Below are positions 56,969-64,000 of a stretch of 64,000 bases of DNA, in pieces; position 1 is the stretch's first letter, and every line of letters starts with the position of its first letter. The translations under genes and the position numbers were made by a program. The notes below the pieces were generated by a model. It was not told where the DNA came from. It searched no databases and saw only the letters and a program-made list of their open reading frames with translations. This stretch comes from Leptidea sinapis (lineage: Eukaryota > Arthropoda > Insecta > Lepidoptera > Pieridae): NCBI RefSeq assembly GCF_905404315.1, contig NC_066269.1, forward strand, positions 2,666,001-2,730,000. Direction: 5' to 3'.

Positions 56969-57162
56969 GCCCTTGGTGTGTCAAAATGGCGCCACGTGTA
57001 CGAACAGCGTCGGTGGATTTTCCTGTATCTGCGTGAACGGCTGGACTGGTCCCGAATGTTCGGTGAACATCGACGATTGTGCTGGCGCGGCGTGCTTCAA
57101 CGGAGCCACCTGCATCGACCGAGTTGGGGCGTTCTACTGCAAGTGTACACCTGGGAAGACGG
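56969..57162 (+). CDS. N: Notch exon: most of EGF8 and EGF9
   Basis: Joined in phase 2 to the previous exon (AG plus G gives Arg). It encodes PLVC, QNGATC, TNSVGGFSCICVNGWTGPEC (EGF8) and NIDDC, AGAAC, FNGATC, IDRVGAFYCKCTPGKT (EGF9 to just before its last cysteine). CICVNGW and the C2-C3 blocks agree with insect Notch EGF8-9. Both repeats keep the O-fucose consensus (CQNGATC, CFNGATC); NIDDC is the calcium-binding start of EGF9. EGF8 has a shorter C1-C2 spacer (ALRPLV) than the fly sequence I recall. The acceptor is weak: the last 25 intron bases, ending ATAATGCTCCACAG, are A-rich with no pyrimidine run. Donor G|GTAAGT is strong. Confidence 0.95.
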
Positions 57163-57239
57163 GTAAGTCTACACGAGCTATCAACAACAAAAGTTTACCA
57201 GCGAATGCGTGATATCTTTAGATATTAAAAAAGACTGAA

Positions 57240-57512
57240 GTTAAACGAACAGGACGTTCAGCTGATGGTAATTGATACGTCCTGACCATTACAATGCAGT
57301 GGCGCTCAGGATTCTTGAAAAATATATGAGCAGCTCAACCATTGCGTCATATTGAGACATTAGATGTTAAGTTTAATTTACCCAGTAATTTCACTAGCTA
57401 TGGCGCCCTTCAGACCGAAACACAATAATGCTTACACATTACTGCTTCATGGCAGAAAAAGACGCCGTTGTGGAGCTCATAATCTGGTCGGCTTCCAGTG
57501 CAAAGAAGTCAA
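57240..57512 (-). mobile_element. SINE-like family, diverged
   Basis: ACAGGACGTTCAGCTGATGG to GGCTTCCAGTGCAAAGAAG; both extreme ends are eroded. Confidence 0.7.
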
Positions 57513-57587
57513 AACTTATGGACGTCTCGAAACCGCACCTCTCACGTTCCACCCGAGTGCACTCTTACCATCGCATCGTCCAAAAAT

Positions 57588-57664
57588 GTTGGTTACAAAA
57601 TTTAATTTGCATAAATAATCCCAGTCTGAGGGATATCACTTTAAAAAAAACCAAATTGTTTAAG
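57588..57664 (+). mobile_element. tRNA-derived SINE body fragment
   Basis: Shares TTGGTTACAAA, TTTAATTTG, ATAATCCCAG and the following ATATCACT segment with 62.03-62.13 kb; the tRNA part is missing. Confidence 0.45.
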
Positions 57665-58065
57665 CAATAGTGATTTTCTATAATCCACTAAAGGACCGGT
57701 TTCAAGAAATGTTAATATTTGTTAATATGGACTCAAAAGACGGAAATCTCTAATAAATTTTTGGTCCAAAGTAACACAGTAATGAGTTGTGAACTTATGG
57801 CCCTGCTGTGATCAGGGCCAATAAATACCCTTTTATAGATTTATTACAAACAAGCCGATAAAAAGCTCAATCATTGCTATAGACAGCTATACAACGTATT
57901 TATGGTCTTTGATACATAGTAAATTTGATACATAAATTCTCAATACGAATACTTGATATTCGAGTACCATCAACAGGTCGAGTTTATAATAATTTTTTAT
58001 CTGAAAGTACTCACTTTGTGCTTTTCCGGTAATATTTCTTATATAATTTATCATCATTTATAGTA

Positions 58066-58197
58066 TTAAACTCGCGGTTTTTATTCGCTTTGTTTAATGT
58101 GCGTGCATTGCTCAAAATAGAGGTTTAACAGTCTACCTAAATTTTTTCCCAAATTTCACAGCTGTCACAGTGTATCTAGACGAATAAATGGTGTAAG
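58066..58197 (+). mobile_element. MITE family A, 3' part only
   Basis: Begins within the ACTCGCG block and ends CGAATAAATGGTGTAAG; the left end is not recognisable. Confidence 0.6.
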
Positions 58198-58585
58198 GCA
58201 TATATTCTTTTGGGTATGAAAATTTATTTGTAAACAATAATCTCTCTAAACACATTTTTACACTTTTTTCATAAGTATGGGACAGAACAATAACTTAAGA
58301 ATTTCCTCCATAATTTAGGCAATGCGTTTGCAGTTCGTCTACTGTTACCGGTGAACTCTTATACCCTTGTGGAGTGAAAGATAGTTTTTCTTTCCTTTTA
58401 TAGAAAATACTGCTTTTTATTTCTCACAGCACTTATAAAAGCCCCCCGTCATTTAGTTTTATATCAGTTGCCTCTAAGCTCAATAATCCTCTCAGATATC
58501 TGTGGTAAATTGTGGCCAAAAATGTGTGCCGTTAAACTGTAAATGTTTTCTAACTTCTTAAATCTTATGACTGAAATGCAAACAG

Positions 58586-58741
58586 GTCTGCTGTGCCACT
58601 TGGACGACGCCTGCACATCCAACCCTTGCCACGCAGACGCCATCTGTGACACCAGCCCAATAAATGGCTCCTATACTTGTTCCTGTGCATCAGGATACAA
58701 GGGACTTGATTGCTCTGAAGATATCGACGAGTGTGAACAAG
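58586..58741 (+). CDS. N: Notch exon: end of EGF9, EGF10, start of EGF11
   Basis: Encodes GLLCHLDDAC, TSNPC, HADAIC, DTSPINGSYTC, SCASGYKGLDC and EDIDECEQ. The EGF10 block is nearly identical to insect Notch and is the clearest diagnostic of the gene. CTSNPC is an O-glucose consensus; EGF10 has no O-fucose site (CHADAIC), as in fly Notch. NGS in PINGSY is a possible N-glycosylation sequon. DIDEC begins the calcium-binding EGF11. The exon is phase 1 on both sides and 156 bp (52 codons), so skipping it would keep frame but remove eight cysteines across three repeats. The acceptor ends GAAATGCAAACAG with no adjacent pyrimidine run; the donor is G|GTAATT. Confidence 0.95.
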
Positions 58742-59353
58742 GTAATTATTGCTTTCAGATATATTTTTACTTATTCAAACAAAACAAATCTTATTACTGT
58801 ATTTACAATACTATGATTACATACGGGGAAGTGTACCAAGAATAATGGCAGCATTTCCGCGTTGGATAGCTAGGATGATCCGCTGACCGAAATAGCTGCC
58901 AGCGCTTGGGTTTCCAGTAGCCTTATTGAAGCGCGTAGATAGTACTTTGTACAATCTCCCCGCAAAAGGCTTTAAAAATAAGACAAATCTTAAGTAATCA
59001 TGCACAACATTGCAACATACAGGTCTTATGATAAGAGAAAAGGCAGAGAAATGGGCAAGACTAATAACTGAATGGCAAACACTAGATAGTAATAGGAAAT
59101 AGAGGTAGTCAGCGTATGAGATGAGAAGACGACATCAAGAAATAACGGGGCTATTATGGACTCGTACAGCAAAAGACAGGACAGAATGGAAATCTTTGGG
59201 GGAGGCCTTTGTCGGAAGACAAGAGTAACGACCATTTGCTGATATATAATATTTAAAGGCACTTTTTACTCTTTATTTTATTTCATTAGTAGTATATAAA
59301 ATTAGTACTGTTATTAGCAATTATATTAACATATAAAAACTAATTAATGACAG
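58742..59353 (+). other. Notch intron (612 bp)
   Basis: The shortest intron here. About one third is an RTE-type LINE end (59018-59222, + strand). The remaining bases show nothing assignable. Confidence 0.9.
59018..59222 (+). mobile_element. RTE-clade LINE C-terminus (second subfamily)
   Basis: Reads RRRHQEITGLLWTRTAKD then RTEWKSLGEAFVGRQE, a subfamily different from the other copies. It fills a third of the 612-bp intron. Confidence 0.75.
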
Positions 59354-59536
59354 GTTCCCCGTGCGAACATGATGGCATCTGCGTGAACACGCCCGGTTCG
59401 TTCGCGTGCAACTGTTCCGTGGGGTTCACTGGACCGCGGTGCGAGACCAATGTCAACGAGTGCGAGAGCCATCCCTGCAGGAATGACGGCTCCTGTCTCG
59501 ACGACCCTGGCACCTTCCGCTGCGTCTGTATGCCTG
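59354..59536 (+). CDS. N: Notch exon: EGF11-EGF12, ligand-binding region
   Basis: Encodes GSPC, EHDGIC, VNTPGSFACNC, SVGFTGPRC (EGF11) and NVNEC, ESHPC, RNDGSC, LDDPGTFRCVCMPG (EGF12 minus its last cysteine). EGF11-12 is the established minimal Delta/Serrate binding site of Notch. EGF12 keeps the Fringe-modifiable O-fucose acceptor (CRNDGSC), the O-glucose site (CESHPC) and a calcium-binding start (NVNEC). NCS in EGF11 is an N-glycosylation sequon. The exon is symmetric, phase 1 on both sides, 183 bp (61 codons). The acceptor ends ACTAATTAATGACAG, with a branch-point-like CTAAT but no pyrimidine tract; the donor is G|GTAAGT. The next exon, expected to begin with Gly-Phe-Thr-Gly, is not in the window. 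Confidence 0.96.
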
Positions 59537-59714
59537 GTAAGTTCACCTTTTCACATTTATCGTTTCAAAAAAGTTAAAGATTTTTAGAAATCTTAAAAAG
59601 ATCACCAATCAATGTCAAGGCTTAAAACTTTTACAAATATACTATACCAACACGAAGTCAATTTTAAATTTAACATATTTTGCTACACTGTTAATTTAAC
59701 TAACATTATTAACT

Positions 59715-59850
59715 GCTGAATTCCAAGTTGTCATTTGCCAGTTGAAATAATGCTGAGCTTATTCTAAGACAGCCAATAGTCAAGTTCACGTTCAACACAC
59801 TCAACTGTGTTGCGTAAGTCTGAGCAAAATCTTTATAGATCTCGGCCTAG
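59715..59850. repeat. Dispersed repeat L, partial
   Basis: GTTGAAATAATGCTGAGCTT to CTTTATAGATCTCGGCC; the first third is missing. Confidence 0.5.
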
Positions 59851-59917
59851 ATAATAAGAATATTGAGTGCTGTGGTACTCGGAAGAAAAGTGCTTCGCGG
59901 CATCATAACGCTGAACT

Positions 59918-60130
59918 TTTAGATCATTTATACATCTAGATAGACTGTAACAGCTGTGGAAATGTGAGGTTTACCTCTATTTTGAGCAATGCACGCACAC
60001 TACCCCAAAGTGACATACAAATCGCGAGTGTAATACGTAGTTTGTCCGCACACTAAAGTGATAAACCTGCCCAGTTTCCATCTGTTGTCTAGCAGCAAGA
60101 GACTCTATCTAGACGTGTGAATTATCTGAG
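59918..60130 (-). mobile_element. MITE family A, inverted
   Basis: Starts TTTAGATCATTTATACATC, ends GTGTGAATTATCTGAG; flanks GCTGAACT and GCCAAACT (6 of 8). Confidence 0.75.
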
Positions 60131-60720
60131 GCCAAACTATAGATCCAATAACTAATTTTGTATTGTAGCGACTTATGGAAAATAGCGTGAAATAACTCTA
60201 CTCCATTCGCAAAAAACCACAGTCATATCTAACAATCCTTTAAAACCGTTGCAAATTGTGAGATATTAATTTACTCTGGTTGGCATTTGGATAGTGGTGT
60301 AAAATTTTGAATTACTTACTTTTTTATTTTAATCAGATTCTAAGGTATTTGTAACAAAGCCAGATTGATTTAAAACATCTAAAAATTAATTTAATAAGCC
60401 TTGAAGAAGTGTTGAACCAATTTCGTACAGTGAAGTGCAAAAAGCATATTTCCTATTCGCTGTGGTAACGGTAAAGAAGAACGGACCCCCCTTCGCTAGC
60501 TACAATTTGCTACACAGTTGACAGAGATCGCTTGATTATTATCATTAGGCGAGGACCTTGTCCTAGGGCTGTCACTCGTATAACTTATTTTGTTTTAAGA
60601 TCATTTAGCATGACTGCTATTTTATTGAAATTATATATTGTTATAACATAATTTTAAAAACACTTATCCAATAGTATCAATGGTCTTACATACTATAAAT
60701 ATTTCAACATTTATAAAAAA

Positions 60721-60890
60721 CTAGCTGTGTGTCCGCGAAGTCGTCCGTGTGGACGCTATCAAGCAGTTAAAATTGTTTTTAAATGTAAATAAATATACTT
60801 AATATTTAAAGTTTCAAATTAAAAAACTATTCTTTAACCTAAATACGTAAATTGGTATTATTTTATTGGACTAAACTTAGGACATTCGTC
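60721..60890 (-). mobile_element. Helitron-like 3' end
   Basis: A|CTAGCTGTGTGTCCGCGAAG matches the typical minus-strand CTAG end; the other end was not located. Confidence 0.4.
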
Positions 60891-60954
60891 ATATCTGTCT
60901 AGCTGTCTGTCCGTCCGTATGTCACAGCCACCTGGTTTGAACGAGATCTAGTAA

Positions 60955-61080
60955 GTAGTTTTTTTAATACGTCATAAATCCAACACGTCACAACGACTTA
61001 CAAGAAGTTTTATATTATGTTACTTTCTGATACGGAACCCTTCATGGGCGAGTACAACTCGCACTTGGCTGTTTTTTTAT
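60955..61080. repeat. TACGGAACCC repeat fragment
   Basis: TGATACGGAACCCTTCATGG, then ACAACTCGCACTTGGCTG and a T-run; inverse of 16.96 kb. A shorter piece (GGGTACGGAACCC) is at 25.82 kb. Confidence 0.45.
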
Positions 61081-61662
61081 ACCGGTCATAACTTCTAAAC
61101 GAAAAGCGCGTTATACATGTAATCCTTGAACCACTATATATATATTGCTGAAAATTGCATTAAAATCAATTGAATAGTTTCTATCTATATATCTTTCTCT
61201 TAGATTTCATTTTATACTATGGAAAGTTGAAATGATTGTTTATGAGCTTCTGTTCCGCGACTTGGTCATCGTAAAATGTTTTTTTTTGTCACACACACGT
61301 CAGTATAATGTTAGAGTTGTTATTTACCTTTATTTTTTTAAGGTAAAATAATAACGCAGCTTCGACAACCCTGCATCAAAGTTCCCATGTCGATCTATGC
61401 GAGCGTTCGCGCATTGTCTTGACGCGGAAACAATCTTCTCTCAAATCAATTTAAACTTTACGACGTTAAAATTAGAACTGTTTTCACCTTTACAATTTGC
61501 ACACGTAATAATTTAATGTGTTATTAGGCTGAGGTGCTTTTCAATTTGACCGCGAAATATTTCCTTCCTGTTCTAGATGTTTCTAATTTAGGGAACGTTA
61601 ATACTTACTTTTAAAATGCGAAAACTTGTCGATTTCTATCGCTGGATTTATATTATATTAAT

Positions 61663-61894
61663 CTTAGATCATATATTCGTCTAGGTCTAGCGATAGCTGC
61701 AAAAACGTGGACAAAAATTGAGGTTGACTGTTAACCTCTATTTTGAGCAATGTACGCACACTAACCCAATCAGACAAATCGCGAGTGTAAGACGTAGCTT
61801 GTGACGCACACTAAAGTAATAAACCTGGCCTGTTTTCATCTGTTGTCTGGCAGCAAGAGGTTCTATATCTATATAGACGTATAAATTATCTGAA
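61663..61894 (-). mobile_element. MITE family A, inverted
   Basis: Flanked by perfect ATATTAAT duplications (61655-61662, 61895-61902). Inner hairpin present. Confidence 0.85.
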
Positions 61895-62029
61895 ATATTA
61901 ATATAGTTTTAATAAATCAGATTGAGAGAATGACATTCTTAATCGAAAAGCACCTGCTCCCGCACTTCCAGGTCTATTACGATTTTATTCCCGAAAAATC
62001 TTCAATGGGAATTAAATCACTAAAAAACC

Positions 62030-62135
62030 GCTATCCATCGGGGTTCGGGTCCCGCATCGTTCAAAAATTTTGGTTACAAATTTAATTTGAGTAATAATCC
62101 CAGAAGGAAGGAAATATCACTAAAATAACAAATTG
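62030..62135 (+). mobile_element. tRNA-derived SINE 3' part
   Basis: Begins with a degraded T arm and tRNA 3' end (GTCCCGCATCGTTCA) as in the tRNA-like sequence at 28.0 kb, followed by the body also seen at 57.59 kb. It links the three loci into one family. Confidence 0.5.
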
Positions 62136-62489
62136 CTTAGTGCTTTGTACTCTTTGGCTCTCGCATCTCGACACCAAACGGCACAAAGATGTAAGACTCA
62201 CTGAGACCGACATATTTTCGACGTTTGCTGTCTTCGGCAGTCGAAACAGCAGTCCCAGCACAAACTGACGTAACTTGGACATGAGAAGGAGTAAGAGTGT
62301 CAATGCAAGTCGCGTCCCACACCAGCGCCCTTCCCCGTGACCAAGCCACCAGTGTCATTCCATCAGGACGCTTTTATCATCTTCTGTTTATCATCTTCGC
62401 AGTTCTGTGAAATTAAAATTATTAAACCTTTAAGAGCGTCGAATAAACGTAAGTCTTTATGAATTGGATTTAAAAAATACATTGATTTT

Positions 62490-62760
62490 TTTGAAAAGAC
62501 AATACGGACGAGACGAGCAGAACGTTGAACTGATGGTTATTGATATGCCCTGCCCATTACAATTCAGTGCCGCTCAAGATTCTTGAAAAATCCAAAAATT
62601 ATGAGCGGTACTACAATTGCGCTTGTCTCTTTAACACATAATATGTTAAGTCTCGTTTGCCCAGTAAGTTAATTAGCTACGGTGCCCTTCTGACCGAAAC
62701 ACAGTAACGTTGTGGTACCCATAATCTACCCGGCATCCTGTGCAGAGGAGCCTCCCACTG
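62490..62760 (-). mobile_element. SINE-like family, internally deleted
   Basis: GACGAGACGAGCAGAACG to GAGCCTCCCACTG, lacking about 50 bp before the GTTGTGGTACCC block. Confidence 0.75.
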
Positions 62761-63546
62761 ATGTTCCATTCGTGCTATCATAAATTATATATAATATGCA
62801 TAAATCTTATGATCTAAAGCCTTTATGAATAGTGACGGCTCTAGTCTTTTCGCTACCTTTCAAATATGTTATAATAACGAATACAAACTTTTTAAAACAT
62901 CTCATCTCGAAATTTGAACGTTTCTTAGGTTTAACTCCATCGGTAAGCGGTAAAATAAACGGTTAAAACGCCCGAAGCGTAGCATAACCCCACATGACAT
63001 GTCAACGAGGCAATGATGCATCACAACCAGTAATATAATCACTCATTGGAACTAAACTATTCTATAAACCAACCCATTTGAACACTCCTCCTACCCACCA
63101 CTTGTCTCACAAACCTGTATGATTTTCATTCGTCTGGGTTATACAAGTTCAAGACTTCTATAGCACTGGTAAATTAAGAAGGTGAGTATTTCCTTGCGAG
63201 TTGATGACCTGGGAGTACATTCAATTTTGTTGGGTTATACTACGCTCGAGTGGTTTCCGACCTGTCTGTCAAGTGGCTAATAAGGGCACACTCTGTACTT
63301 GGTATGACGACATTATAATTTTTTATGCAGTAAACATGCCTTGGGCTTTTGCACTCCGTTTTTTGTAGCGACCGTTAGCATTTTTTCCACTTATTTTATT
63401 AATAATCGCTGGGAATTTAGTTTTACTTTTATTTTATTTGTCTTTGAAACTCCGTGATTACATGATAGATGTTTGTTAGAATAAACTATCATATTAGAGT
63501 GTTTTATAAAAAATAAATATTTTTCGCTCTTTTTGATCTAAATATT

Positions 63547-63776
63547 CTTACAAAATTTATACGTCTAGATAGAGTCTCTTGCTGTTAGATATCCAATAAA
63601 AACAGGCCAGGAATATTAATTAAGTGTGCGTGACAAGCTACGTCTGAAACTTGCGATTTGTATGACACTTTGTGTTAGTGTGCGTGAATTGCTCAAAATA
63701 GAGGTTAGTTCTATAGTCTATTTTTTCGACGTTTTCACAGCTGTCATAGTCTATCTAGACGTATAAATGATCTAAG
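63547..63776 (+). mobile_element. MITE family A
   Basis: Starts CTTACAAAATTTATACG, ends AAATGATCTAAG; flanks TAAATATT and AATATATT (6 of 8). Confidence 0.8.
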
Positions 63777-64000
63777 AATATATTCACATATTTGAAAAAT
63801 AATCTGTAAAGTGTGTCACTAAAAAAAATAATCGTCGTTCTTCCTAATCCATAATTTTATATTAAGATATTTAAAAAATCTATATAAACATATCCTTGTA
63901 TAATATTGTTTCCCTGAATAAAACTTGCATATGGATGTAATGTCAATTTTGTAGTTCAAATAAAACCACAGTATAAAATTACTTAGTTTGGCTTCTAGAC

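Larger units (their letters stand above)
57163..58585 (+). other. Notch intron (1423 bp)
   Basis: Contains a SINE copy (57.24-57.51 kb), a piece of a tRNA-derived SINE 3' body (57.59-57.66 kb) and the 3' half of an 8-bp-TSD MITE (58.07-58.20 kb). Nothing recognisable in 57.67-58.06 or 58.2-58.58 kb. Confidence 0.9.
59537..64000 (+). other. Notch intron (3' end outside window)
   Basis: At least 4464 bp with no EGF13-like coding sequence. Contains three copies of the 8-bp-TSD MITE (59.92, 61.66, 63.55 kb), part of a three-copy repeat (59.72-59.85 kb), a Helitron-like end (60.72 kb), a tRNA-derived SINE body (62.03 kb) and a SINE (62.49 kb). 62.77-63.5 kb shows nothing assignable. Confidence 0.85.

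Noticed and set aside
59537..64000. Exon for EGF13
   Set aside because: No open frame with the expected Gly-Phe-Thr-Gly...Cys pattern and EGF cysteine spacing was found before the window ends.
1..64000. CRISPR array, operon, prophage or plasmid feature
   Set aside because: No spaced direct-repeat array and no clustered long frames; spliced EGF exons and insect retroelements show eukaryotic DNA.

Overview
The window is a piece of an AT-rich insect genome, almost certainly a moth or butterfly (Lepidoptera). It holds the 5' half of the EGF-repeat region of the Notch receptor gene on the + strand. Seven exons (19822-20099, 28286-28412, 30405-30622, 42643-42805, 56969-57162, 58586-58741, 59354-59536) join in one frame through matching intron phases. 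They encode 439 residues, from the last third of EGF repeat 1 to all but the final cysteine of EGF repeat 12. Identification rests on residue-by-residue agreement with insect Notch as I know it: the calcium-binding EGF signatures, the CHADAICDTSPINGSY block of EGF10, and the SPCEH...GICVNTPGS and NECESHPC...GSCLDDPGTFRC blocks of the ligand-binding EGF11-12. Signal peptide, EGF1 start, EGF13 onward, LNR, transmembrane and ankyrin parts lie outside the window. No other protein gene is convincing.

Layout: 1-19821 is one long upstream intron (or intron plus unseen exons); then introns of 8186, 1992, 12020, 14163, 1423 and 612 bp; then at least 4464 bp of intron after the last exon. About 98 per cent of the window is intronic. 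Introns carry dense transposable-element debris: a roughly 330-bp SINE-like family (16 copies), 3' ends of a jockey/CR1-like LINE whose A-tail resembles that of the SINE, RTE-clade LINE ends, further LINE groups with a conserved C-terminal domain, tRNA-headed SINEs, a MITE family with 8-bp target duplications (7 copies), a TTAA-flanked piggyBac-like MITE pair, Helitrons with A|TC...CTAG|T ends, a mariner transposase fragment, a 3 x 197-bp tandem repeat and several unnamed two- or three-copy repeats. This repeat spectrum (tails in CATAAAAAA, the GATGATGAT-ended RTE, tRNA-headed SINEs with TATTAT tails) is what argues for Lepidoptera; I cannot name the species.

Possible regulatory content: the upstream intron contains four copies of the rare palindrome TGCGC-NN-GCGCA (NRF-1/Erect-wing-like), a cluster of five CTACATT/AATGTAG words, and CpG-rich patches, one with a consensus Su(H) site. 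Another consensus Su(H) site lies next to a CACATGTG E-box about 840 bp before exon 4. These are sequence observations, not demonstrated elements. I found no operon, CRISPR or other undescribed multi-gene system; the novelty here is in repeat biology, exon-TE proximity and Notch glycosylation-site differences.
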